Source of the DNA: Afifella sp. IM 167
GTDB taxonomy: Bacteria > Pseudomonadota > Alphaproteobacteria > Rhizobiales > Afifellaceae
Direction: 5' to 3'
NCBI RefSeq assembly: GCF_020144925.1
Contig: NZ_NSLC01000002.1
Location: 248,001-312,000 of the forward strand
DNA: 64,000 nucleotides
Below are positions 16,677 through 23,837 of the stretch, piece by piece. The translations under genes were made by a program, and so were the position numbers. Position 1 is the stretch's first letter. Each line of letters begins with the position of its first letter. Below the pieces are notes generated by a model. That model saw nothing but the letters and a program-made list of their open reading frames with translations, searched no databases and had not been told where the DNA came from.

Positions 16677-17519
16677 ATGAGCAAGCACCTCGTCTGCCTG
16701 TCGTTCGACTTCGACGCCATGTCCGGCATGGTCGCGCGCGGTCTGAAGACCCCGACGCCGGTCTCGCGGGGCGAGTTCGGCGCCGTGGCGGTCGATCGCA
16801 TCCTGCGCACGCTGGCCGCCGCCGACGTGCCGTCCTCCTGGTTCGTCCCCGGAACCGTCATCAAGACCTATCCGGACCATTGCCGCAGGGTCTTCGAGGC
16901 GGGTCACGAAATCGGCAACCACGGCTGGACGCATGTCCCTCCCGCCAACCTCAGCCCGGAGAAGGAAGAGGAAGGGCTGGTACGCACGAACGAGGCGATC
17001 GCCGAGATCACCGGCGCGCCGGCGGCGGGCTATCGCTCGCCGTCCTGGGATCTGAGCCCGGTGACGGTCGACCTGTTGCTCCGGCAGGGCTTCCTCTACG
17101 ACAGCAGCATGATGGGGCATGACTGCCAGCCCTATTTCGCCCGCCGGGGCGATGTCGTTTCCGACGAAGAGCCGATCGAATTCGGCGAGACCACCGGGCT
17201 GGTCGAGCTTCCGGTCAGCTGGTCAGTCGACGATTTTCCGCATTTCGAGTATCTGCGGATGCCGACCTCGCTGGCGCCGGGCCTCGCCAATTACCGCCTG
17301 GTGCTGGAGAATTTCCTCGCCGACTACGACTACATGGCGAGAACGGAAGAATGGGGCGCGCTGATCTACACCTTCCATCCCTTCGTCGTGGGCCGTGGGC
17401 ACCGCATGATGCTTCTGGAGGGGCTGATTGCCGGCCTCAAGGAGAGGGGCGCCGGCTTCATCCGCATGGACGAACTCGCGCGCGCCTTCGCAGCCGGCGA
17501 GCTTCCCCCGACCCCATAG
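16677..17519 (+). CDS. Polysaccharide-deacetylase-family protein, cyclic-imide-hydrolase-like
   Basis: 280 residues, NodB-type fold, starting SFDFDA and carrying the metal motif NHGWTH (HxxxH) about residue 80, then YRSPSWDLS. There is no signal peptide, so a cell-wall role is unlikely. Cytosolic members such as imidases and the allantoinase PuuE hydrolyse cyclic amides or imides. It is the last gene of the TTT operon, 25 bases after tctA with GAGGAAAG. The imported compound or an intermediate may be a cyclic imide or amide, in line with the M20 amidohydrolase in the other arm. That link is inference. Confidence 0.75.
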   Translation: MSKHLVCLSFDFDAMSGMVARGLKTPTPVSRGEFGAVAVDRILRTLAAADVPSSWFVPGTVIKTYPDHCRRVFEAGHEIGNHGWTHVPPANLSPEKEEEGLVRTNEAIAEITGAPAAGYRSPSWDLSPVTVDLLLRQGFLYDSSMMGHDCQPYFARRGDVVSDEEPIEFGETTGLVELPVSWSVDDFPHFEYLRMPTSLAPGLANYRLVLENFLADYDYMARTEEWGALIYTFHPFVVGRGHRMMLLEGLIAGLKERGAGFIRMDELARAFAAGELPPTP

Positions 17520-17571
17520 GCCTGCGCGCATCCTCCCGGCCTGGGGGCAGCCAGGGCGCGTTCGACCAGCT

Positions 17572-18192
17572 TCAGTCCTTGCGCGCCTTCGCCACCGCTT
17601 CCTTGAGGTCGGCATATTCCAGGACGCCCGGATAGAGCGTCGTGCCGACGACGTAGGCGGGCGTGCCCATCAGGCCGAATGCCTCCGCCTGCGCCGAATT
17701 GCGGGCAAGGATTTCGTCGATCCGGCCTTTGTCGCGCCGGTAGGCATCGGCGAGTTTCTCCGGATCGAGACCGGCCCTCGAGAGAATCTCGTCGATGCGC
17801 GCATTGGAGAGCTTGCCCTTCGCCGCCATCAGCGCGTCCTGCGCCTTCTCGTAATCGTCGCCGGCAGCGAGCGTCAGCTGGGCCGCGCGCGCCGAGAAAG
17901 GGCCGAAGATCGGCCAGTCCTTCATGACGAGCCGTATGCCGCCATCCTCGGCCACAAGGCGCTTCACCTCCGGATGGGACTTCTTGCAGTAGGGGCACTG
18001 GTAGTCGAAATACTCCACCATCGTGACGTCGCCCTTCGCATTGCCGAGGACCGGGATGTCCTCGTCGAAGAGCACCGCCTCGCGGGAAAGCACTTCCCCC
18101 GCCGCATGGGCGAGGCCGGGCAGGAGAGGGGCGAGGGAGCCGGCGGCGAGCAGCTTCAGGATCTTCCGCCGGTCGATTGGTCTTGCGGCCAT
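17572..18192 (-). CDS. DsbA-family thiol:disulfide interchange protein
   Basis: 206 residues. The N-terminus has a twin-arginine-like signal (DRRKILKLLAAGS) ending near AHAAGE. The thioredoxin motif is CPYC in FDYQCPYCKKSH, with the cis-Pro loop at GTPAYVVG. It is periplasmic and probably oxidises or shuffles disulfides (BdbD/ScsC-like). It lies 16 bases after the L,D-transpeptidase gene, so the two are co-transcribed and serve the envelope. Confidence 0.9.
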   Translation of the reverse strand: MAARPIDRRKILKLLAAGSLAPLLPGLAHAAGEVLSREAVLFDEDIPVLGNAKGDVTMVEYFDYQCPYCKKSHPEVKRLVAEDGGIRLVMKDWPIFGPFSARAAQLTLAAGDDYEKAQDALMAAKGKLSNARIDEILSRAGLDPEKLADAYRRDKGRIDEILARNSAQAEAFGLMGTPAYVVGTTLYPGVLEYADLKEAVAKARKD

Positions 18193-18208
18193 CTTTCTCT
18201 CCCGGGTC

Positions 18209-18868
18209 TTACTGCACGACGACGACGCGGCTGCCGGCCGGCACGCGGCTGGCAAGGTCGATCACGTCCTGGTTCAGCATGCGGATGCAGCCGGAGGAGA
18301 CCGCCTTGCCGATCGACCAGGTCTGGTTGGTGCCGTGTATGCGGTAGAGCGTGTCGCGCCCGTCCTTGTAGAGATAGAGCGCACGCGCGCCGAGCGGATT
18401 GTCGATTCCGCCATCCATGCCGTCCTGAAGGTTGCCGTATTTTTCCGGCTCACGCCGGATCATGTCGGCCGTCGGCGTCCAATGCGGCCAGGCGGCCTTG
18501 CGTCCGATCATGCCTGCACCCTCGAATTCGAGGCCGGCCTTGCCGACGCCGACCCGGTAGCGCATCGCCTTGCCGCGCTCCATGACGAGATAGAGAAAGC
18601 GGTTCCGCGTATCGACGACGAGAGTGCCAGGCGTCTCGCCCGTCGGATCGTCGACCAGCTGGCGGATGTTTTGCGGATCCATCTTGGCGGGATCGGCGGC
18701 CGGGATATGCCAGCCCTTGTCGGTCATCGCGCCATACATGCGCTGAACGGCGGCGTTCGCCGGGCTATTCGCCGGCGCGTAACCGAAGGGTTGGGTCTGT
18801 TGGGTGCTGGTGCAGGCTGCGAGGGCGAGAGCGAGCGCGGCGAAAAGGGCGGCGCGAGGAAGGGACAA
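18209..18868 (-). CDS. L,D-transpeptidase (YkuD domain) lipoprotein
   Basis: 219 residues. A lipoprotein signal ends in LALAACTST, with Cys19 the likely lipidated residue. The YkuD catalytic region is [10 protein letters not shown] followed by SSGCIRM, with the active Cys. It forms 3-3 peptidoglycan crosslinks or attaches proteins to the wall, from the periplasm. Rhizobiales carry many such enzymes. It is the upstream gene of the dsbA-like gene. Confidence 0.93.
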   Translation of the reverse strand: MSLPRAALFAALALALAACTSTQQTQPFGYAPANSPANAAVQRMYGAMTDKGWHIPAADPAKMDPQNIRQLVDDPTGETPGTLVVDTRNRFLYLVMERGKAMRYRVGVGKAGLEFEGAGMIGRKAAWPHWTPTADMIRREPEKYGNLQDGMDGGIDNPLGARALYLYKDGRDTLYRIHGTNQTWSIGKAVSSGCIRMLNQDVIDLASRVPAGSRVVVVQ

Positions 18869-19158
18869 TTCTTTTCTCCAGTCTTTCGGTTACCGGCGGC
18901 CCAGACCCAAGGATTGAGGCAACCTTAAGGTCGGCGCGGTGGTCAGGCGACCGCCGGCGGCGAGGCGAGTGGTAGAGGTCCAGGCCGTTCCCGTCTTGGC
19001 GCGGAACTTCACATTGTCGGCATCCATCGTCCCGTGCCGGCGCCTGACCCCACGGCACCTTCACATGCGGCGCGCATGGCCCATCTAGGTACGCATCCCG
19101 TCCATTTTCTCTGAAGCCGCCATCCGGCGGCGGAGAATCCGTTCCAAGGAGAACAGAC
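18869..19158. promoter_or_regulatory. Divergent intergenic region, L,D-transpeptidase / osmC
   Basis: 290 bases without a convincing gene. It must hold both promoters. AAGGAG lies seven bases before the osmC ATG. A short inverted repeat GCGGT...ACCGC is present near 18940. No other signal stands out. Confidence 0.4.
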
Positions 19159-19590
19159 ATGAAGATCACCAAGCACGGCTCCGCCGCGTGGCAGGGCACC
19201 ATTAAGGAAGGCAAGGGCACGATCTCCACGGAGACCGGCGCGCTCGACAAGTATCCCTACGGATTTGGGAGCCGCTTCGAGGGCCAGAAGGGCTCGAACC
19301 CGGAAGAGCTGATCGCCGCCGCGCATGCGAGCTGCTTCACCATGGCGCTGTCGCTGATGCTGACGGAAGCCGGCCTGACGCCCGATCAGCTCGATACCTC
19401 CGCGGCGGTCACGCTCGAGAAAGAAGGTGAGGGCTTCACCATCACGTCCAGCCACCTGACGCTCAAGGCCAAGGTGCCGGATGTCGACGAGGCGAAGTTC
19501 AAGGAGATCGCTGAGAAGGCCAAGGCCGGCTGCCCGGTCTCCAAGCTTCTCAAGGCCGAGATCACGCTTGAGGCCAGCCTCGTCGGCTGA
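19159..19590 (+). CDS. osmC: OsmC-family peroxiredoxin
   Basis: 143 residues. The two peroxidatic/resolving cysteines are in AAHASCFTMAL and KAGCPVSK, matching the OsmC rather than Ohr spacing. It reduces organic hydroperoxides in the cytosol using dihydrolipoamide-type thiols. It is a single-gene unit with a good ribosome site and its own terminator. Confidence 0.92.
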   Translation: MKITKHGSAAWQGTIKEGKGTISTETGALDKYPYGFGSRFEGQKGSNPEELIAAAHASCFTMALSLMLTEAGLTPDQLDTSAAVTLEKEGEGFTITSSHLTLKAKVPDVDEAKFKEIAEKAKAGCPVSKLLKAEITLEASLVG

Positions 19591-19614
19591 CGGTCGCAAG
19601 CGCCGAAGACGAAG

Positions 19615-19640
19615 CCCGCGGCGTCAGCGCCGCGGGTTCT
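19615..19640 (+). terminator. Terminator between osmC and the ThDP enzyme gene
   Basis: Perfect 9-bp stem CCCGCGGCG (19615-19623) with CGCCGCGGG (19628-19636), TCAG loop, followed by TTCTT. It lies between convergent genes. Confidence 0.8.
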
Positions 19641-19645
19641 TCCGT

Positions 19646-21184
19646 TCAGATGGAAAGGTCGATCAGGAACGGCACGGGGCTGGCGAAGCTCTGTCGCAAC
19701 AGGTCGGCAAGCTCCTCGAGCGTGTTCGCCTTCGCCGCCTCAACACCCATGCCGTTCGCGATCTGCACCCAGCCGAGATCGGGATTGCCGAGGTCGAGCA
19801 TCTTGATGGCCGTCGGCCCGGGGGTGGCACCGACGCCGGCATATTCGCCGATGAGGATGTTGTAGCTGCGGTTGTTGAGGATGATCGTCGTCACCGGCAG
19901 CCTCTCGCGCGCCTGCGTCCATAGCGACTGGATCGTGTACATCGCAGAGCCGTCCGCCTGCAGGTTGATGACACGCCGCCCGCCGCCTGCGACGGCGGCC
20001 CCGGTCGCGACCGGCATGCCATCGCCGATCGCCCCGCCGGCAAGGTGCAGCATGTCGTGTGCCGGCGCCGCGAAGGTCTCCTGATAGAGCCCGCGGCCGT
20101 AGGAGATCGTCTCGTCGGAGACGATGGCGTTCTCCGGCATCAGTGCGGCGACGGTGCGGGCGAGCCCCTCGGGCGTTGCCGGCCCGCTCCCCGGCTCCGG
20201 GCAGGGGCCCGGATCGGGCATGGCCGCGGGCGGCGCCCCAAGCTCGTCGGCAAGCGCTGTCAGCGCGGCGACCGGATCCTGCTCCTTGCGGGCGAGAATA
20301 TGCAGCTGCGCATCCTCGGCGTATTCGATCGACGGCTGTCCGGGATAGGCGAAGAAGGTGACCGGCGGCTTGGCCGAGACCAGAATGATGTGCCGGAAAC
20401 GGCCGAGCGCCTCGCGCGCCGCGTCCGGCGCGTAAGGCACCCGCGCCATCGGCAGACGTCCGCGCCCGCGCGCCACATGGCCGGTGACGAAATCGGCCAT
20501 GATGCTCGCGCCGGTCGCGCTTGCGATCCGCCAGGCGATCTCCTGCCCCGGAGCCTTGAGCGCCGTTCCTCCCAGAAGGATCAGCGTTTCCTCGCCGCCC
20601 CGCAGCACGCGCGCCGCCCTTTCGACCTGGTTCGGATCGAGCGGCTCGGCCTCCAGCGCGGGCAGGGGCTCGGCAACCGCGCCGCCTTCGTCCCAGCAGG
20701 TGTCGGAAGGAAGGATCAGCGTCGCGACATGGCCGGGCAGCGCGCGCGCCGCCTGCACGGCTGCCGCCGCGTCGCGGCCGACCTCACCGGCCGAGGTGGA
20801 GACACGCACCCAGCCGGAGACGGTATGGGCAAGGCTCGCCGTATCCATCGTCAGCGGCGCGTCGTGGGGACGGTGATAGGTCGCCTGGTCGCCGACGATA
20901 TTGACCATCTGCGCCCGGGCGCGCCGGGCGTTGTGGAGGTTGGCGAGGCCGTTGGCCAGACCCGGCCCGCAATGCAGGAGCGTCGAGGCGGGCCTGCCGG
21001 CGATGCGCGCATAGCCGTCGGCCATGCCTGTCACCACGTTCTCCTGCAGGCCGAGCACGCAGCGCATGCCCTCCACCTGGTCGAGCGCGGCGACGAAGTG
21101 CATCTCGCTCGTTCCGGGATTGGCAAAGCAGGTGTCGACCCCCGCGCGGAGGAGCGTCCTGACGAGGCTGTGCGCACCGTTCAT
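19646..21184 (-). CDS. Thiamine-diphosphate-dependent enzyme, acetolactate synthase large-subunit-like
   Basis: 512 residues in the usual three-domain order. The N-terminal pyrimidine domain has the ThDP glutamate in LQENVVTGMADGYAR. The central domain follows. The C-terminal PP domain has ADGSAMYTIQSL then IILNNRSYN as the ThDP/Mg2+ motif. Annotation pipelines call this subfamily acetolactate synthase, but the lack of a small subunit and the GDG to ADG change suggest a 2-oxoacid decarboxylase (benzoylformate-decarboxylase-like) is equally likely. It stands alone and is divergent from the HutP-like gene. Confidence 0.8.
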   Translation of the reverse strand: MNGAHSLVRTLLRAGVDTCFANPGTSEMHFVAALDQVEGMRCVLGLQENVVTGMADGYARIAGRPASTLLHCGPGLANGLANLHNARRARAQMVNIVGDQATYHRPHDAPLTMDTASLAHTVSGWVRVSTSAGEVGRDAAAAVQAARALPGHVATLILPSDTCWDEGGAVAEPLPALEAEPLDPNQVERAARVLRGGEETLILLGGTALKAPGQEIAWRIASATGASIMADFVTGHVARGRGRLPMARVPYAPDAAREALGRFRHIILVSAKPPVTFFAYPGQPSIEYAEDAQLHILARKEQDPVAALTALADELGAPPAAMPDPGPCPEPGSGPATPEGLARTVAALMPENAIVSDETISYGRGLYQETFAAPAHDMLHLAGGAIGDGMPVATGAAVAGGGRRVINLQADGSAMYTIQSLWTQARERLPVTTIILNNRSYNILIGEYAGVGATPGPTAIKMLDLGNPDLGWVQIANGMGVEAAKANTLEELADLLRQSFASPVPFLIDLSI

Positions 21185-21544
21185 CGTCCTGATCCCTGAA
21201 TGAGAGCTTCTGGTCTTCCCGCTGCGCCGGGAGGCATCACACGGGAAAGGAGAGGGAGCCCGTTTCGTAGGCGCCGCAAGCGCGGGCTGCAATGCGGCTT
21301 TCGCGATGCGGGGCGCGCAGAGCCGCAGGATGCGACCGCTGGATGAAACCCCTCGCCGGAAACGAGAACTCGCCGGCGCCGCAGTCGTTTCCGGGTTTAC
21401 TCCTCACCCGTCACGCCCTATCGAAGCGGCGCTTGGCATGACCTGACTGCACGCCTTCGGGGGGCGGCTTGACAGGCAAGGTGTCGACGTGGCGGTCGCC
21501 GGCCGTCGCGGCCAGGCTGTTAAGCTATGCACAAGGGCCCCCCG
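21185..21544. promoter_or_regulatory. Divergent intergenic region, ThDP enzyme / HutP-like gene
   Basis: 360 bases without a supported gene. TTGACA at about 21469-21474 is a possible -35 for the rightward gene, but no good -10 follows at the right distance. One CTTCGGG (21455-21461) is present but is not followed by TGTGAT, unlike the three in the madG leader. Confidence 0.35.
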
Positions 21545-21961
21545 ATGGACATCAATCCCGACCGCTTGGGCAAGGTGGCGATCCTCGCCGCCATTTCCTC
21601 CCGTGAGGAGGAAGAGATCTTCAAGCAGTATGTGGCTGCCAGCACGCGCCTGAAGATGGGCATCACCTTCGTCAGCGGCATCCGCACCGACGTGACGAAG
21701 AGCTTCGTCAAGTCGCTCGTCGCCTGCGCGCTGCAGAGCCACATCATTCACCACCATCACAACGAGATTCACGCCGTCATCCATGCCGGGCTGGAATGCC
21801 TGAAGGGCGTCAGCTCGGATGTGGCGGCCGAATCGAGCCTGAAGCTCAAGGTGGCGATCGTTTCGGACGGGCGCTGGCTGGTCATCGCCGCGCATGGCGA
21901 ATCCGCCTTCCATCCGGAGACGAACCACGAGCGGATGGGCTTCGGCGTCATGCACCTTTAA
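21545..21961 (+). CDS. HutP-family RNA-binding antitermination protein (putative regulator of the mad operon)
   Basis: 138 residues from ATG 21545, chosen because AAGGG lies seven bases upstream; ATG 21527 has no ribosome site. It matches Bacillus HutP in overall plan. EIHAVIHAGLECLKGV (74-89) parallels the HutP ESHALYHATMEALHGV segment, giving His76 and His80 where HutP has the metal ligands His73 and His77. The C-terminal GFGVMHL places His137 where HutP has His138. HutP, with L-histidine and Mg2+, binds NAG repeats in a leader RNA and prevents termination. There are no histidine-use genes here. The only downstream genes are the malonate operon, preceded by a long structured leader, so it probably acts on that RNA. 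The ligand is unknown. Confidence 0.82.
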   Translation: MDINPDRLGKVAILAAISSREEEEIFKQYVAASTRLKMGITFVSGIRTDVTKSFVKSLVACALQSHIIHHHHNEIHAVIHAGLECLKGVSSDVAAESSLKLKVAIVSDGRWLVIAAHGESAFHPETNHERMGFGVMHL

Positions 21962-22194
21962 GTCGCATTCGGCGAGGCGTCGTGAAGCCTGCCGCCGCCT
22001 CGTTTTGCATCGCGCGATAGCCCGGCTTCCCGCCCAGAAAATCCGGCCGCGCGCCGGGCCGGCGACGACCCCAATGATGGCGGAAATTGGGCCGGGCCGT
22101 AGGGCAGGGGTGGCGCGCCGCCGGCGCCCATGCAGCTAAACCCTTGGTTTTCATTCACTTCGGCGAATTGATCCGCCCGGCAAACGCCCGCCAC

Positions 22195-22264
22195 TTTGTC
22201 GCACCCTTGCGCCGACAAAAAACTGGACTCGCGGCGAGCGCGGTGAAATATACGACTTAAGTCG
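22195..22264 (+). promoter_or_regulatory. Predicted mad promoter with two inverted repeats
   Basis: TTTGTCG (22195-22201) and CGACAAA (22213-22219) form one inverted repeat. AAATATACG (22246-22254) contains a -10-like TATACG or AAATAT, with TGGACT (22224-22229) as a weak -35. Directly after it CGACTTAAGTCG (22253-22264) is a perfect 12-bp palindrome, well placed for a repressor near the start site. Confidence 0.5.
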
Positions 22265-22287
22265 GGGGTCGCCAAAGACCAACGGCC

Positions 22288-22441
22288 GGCCTTCGGGCCA
22301 TGTGATCGCCTCTTTGAGGCAGAAGTCCTGCTCCTTCGGGAGCCTGTGATTCAGTGATCAGGGGCCGCCCCATTCACGCGTCAGCGTTGAATCCGGTGTG
22401 CCTATCTCTCTCTGCCCTTCGGGGCGTGTGATCTCGTGATC
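22288..22441 (+). repeat. Three UUCG-capped hairpins each followed by TGTGAT (candidate cis-regulatory RNA)
   Basis: CTTCGGG occurs at 22291, 22334 and 22417, each time as the cap of a stem: GGCC/GGCC (22288-22299), GCTCC/GGAGC (22330-22343) and GCCC/GGGC (22414-22425). TGTGAT follows at 22301, 22345 and 22427, that is 10, 11 and 10 bases after each CTTCGGG. In the second and third units a further GTGATC follows at 22354 and 22436. A fourth small hairpin, GCCTC-TTT-GAGGC (22308-22320), lies between units one and two. In the second unit CAG-TGAT-CAG (22352-22361) has the NAG-N4-NAG spacing known from HutP sites. The repeated stem-plus-linear-word design suggests an RNA element. Confidence 0.6.
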
Positions 22442-22713
22442 GGAGCAGCCCGAGCGTGCCCCTTCGTGGAGCCGTTCCTCCTCGCTCGACCCAATTCCTC
22501 ACCAGTGACCCAGTGTTCTCCGTGTCGGTGAACCTCTGAATTCGCCTCGTGGCCTCCGCGTGCACATCGCGTCGGTCGCCAACGGGAACGTGCGCCCTCG
22601 CGCCGCCACAAGCGACGCCCGGACGTGGCCACAGCGCCTCGAAAGGCTCTGCGCGATCGACGGTCCTCCGCCGCACCGCTGCGACCTTCCCGGGGTGAGA
22701 CGGGAACGAGATC

Positions 22714-23712
22714 ATGTACCTGGTTCAGCAGCTCGGCGAGACGACAGGCGAAAGGGCCAAGGGCCCCAAAGGCGCCCAGGGCGCCCTCACTCCGCTCGTC
22801 TGGCAGATCGGCTCGGCCTTCCTCGCCGGCACCCTTTTGGAGGTGGCCGCCCATCCCAAGCCCGGCCTCGTCACTCCGCGTTCCAACGGCTCGCATCGCG
22901 ACATGGACATCCGCACCTTCATGGTGTCCTCGGCCGCGATCGCCCCCTGCTTCTACGAATGCGCCGATGCCGGCCTGCGCCATGACGGCCCGCTCGCCGC
23001 GCTCCTGCCGGCGGTTCGCGCCATCGGCTGCCGCTACGAGGGCCTCCTCCTTTCCGCCACCGGCGGGGTCAACACCCAGCGCGGCTTCCTCTTTTCGGCC
23101 GGCATCCTCAGCGCCGCGGCGGGCCATCTCGGCCGTGACGGCGACGGCTTCGATACCGGCTCGCTCTTCGCCACCGCCGCCCTGATGAGCGAGGGCCTGT
23201 GTGCCCGCGAGCTCACCGGGGCGGCCGGGCGCGAGCCCCATACGGCCGGCGAATGGCTCTTCCGCCGCTACCGCGTCCTCGGCATCCGGGGCGAGGTGGA
23301 GGCGGGCTTCCCGACGGTTGCGGTCGCGGGCCTTCCCGCCTTCGAGGCGGCCCTCGAGAAGGGCGCCCCGCTTCACACCGCTCTCATCCACACGCTGATC
23401 GCCCTTATGGCGGTCGCCGAAGATACCACCGTGCTCTGGCGCGGCGGTCCCAAGGCGCTCGACTTCGTTCGCAACCGGGCCCGCGAGGTGCTCCGTCTCG
23501 GCGGTGCGCTCACCGCGGAGGGGATGGCGGCGATCCGTCGGCTCGATGCCGATTGCATCGCCCGCAACCTCAGCCCCGGCGGTTCGGCCGACCTTCTGGC
23601 CGTGACCTATGGCGTCGATGCGCTTCAGCGCGGTGGAGCCCTGCGGCCTGCCGCTCCCTCCGACCAGCCGCGAACGGCCAGTCAGTCCCCAACCCCTTCG
23701 AGGATCTCATGA
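22714..23712 (+). CDS. madG: Triphosphoribosyl-dephospho-CoA synthase (MadG/MdcB, CitG family)
   Basis: 332 residues. CitG-family signatures are HPKPGLVTPRSNGSHRDMD, GGVNTQRGFLFSAG and EDTTVLWRGG. It makes the 2'-(5''-triphosphoribosyl)-3'-dephospho-CoA precursor of the malonate decarboxylase acyl-carrier prosthetic group from ATP and dephospho-CoA. It is the first gene of the operon, after the long leader. Its stop overlaps the start of the next small gene (ATGA). The extra C-terminal 30 residues are Pro/Ser-rich and may be unstructured. Confidence 0.9.
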   Translation: MYLVQQLGETTGERAKGPKGAQGALTPLVWQIGSAFLAGTLLEVAAHPKPGLVTPRSNGSHRDMDIRTFMVSSAAIAPCFYECADAGLRHDGPLAALLPAVRAIGCRYEGLLLSATGGVNTQRGFLFSAGILSAAAGHLGRDGDGFDTGSLFATAALMSEGLCARELTGAAGREPHTAGEWLFRRYRVLGIRGEVEAGFPTVAVAGLPAFEAALEKGAPLHTALIHTLIALMAVAEDTTVLWRGGPKALDFVRNRAREVLRLGGALTAEGMAAIRRLDADCIARNLSPGGSADLLAVTYGVDALQRGGALRPAAPSDQPRTASQSPTPSRIS

Positions 23713-23822
23713 ACATCATTGTCTACGCCGGGATGGCCTACCTGCTGACCGCCGTCATCGCTTTCGCGGTGATCGGGGTGATCGTGGGCATCTCCAAGTT
23801 CCTCTCCCAGCCCTCCGAATAG
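23709..23822 (+). CDS. 37-residue single-span membrane peptide in the mad operon
   Basis: ATG at 23709 overlaps the madG stop by four bases, and TAG is at 23820-23822. The peptide begins MNIIVYAGMAYLL and has one hydrophobic span of about 25 residues, with a short basic/polar tail ISKFLSQPSE. The position between madG and madB, the coupling and the clean span argue for a real gene. By analogy with the small gamma subunit of sodium-pumping decarboxylases it may help assemble MadB with the soluble complex. It has no OadG-type zinc-binding tail. This function is inference. Confidence 0.75.
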   Translation: MNIIVYAGMAYLLTAVIAFAVIGVIVGISKFLSQPSE

Positions 23823-23837
23823 ACCGGCAGAACTCCC

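Larger units (their letters stand above)
21962..22713 (+). promoter_or_regulatory. Long non-coding leader of the malonate decarboxylase operon
   Basis: 752 bases between the HutP-like gene and madG with no supported coding sequence. From left to right it has a GC-rich stretch after hutP, a promoter-like AT-rich zone with inverted repeats (22196-22264), a block of tandem hairpins (22288-22441), and about 270 bases with repeated GTG-containing words such as CCAGTG twice at 22501-22515. A transcript starting near 22260 would have about 450 bases of untranslated leader, long enough for RNA control by the HutP-like protein. Confidence 0.6.

Noticed and set aside
22201-22713. Histidine-utilisation (hut) control region for the HutP-like protein
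   Set aside because: No hutH, hutU, hutI or hutG genes occur anywhere in the window.
22560-22985. A 141-codon plus-strand frame overlapping the start of madG
   Set aside because: It is out of frame with madG, has Arg/Pro/His-rich composition and no ribosome site; the upstream part is better explained as leader RNA.
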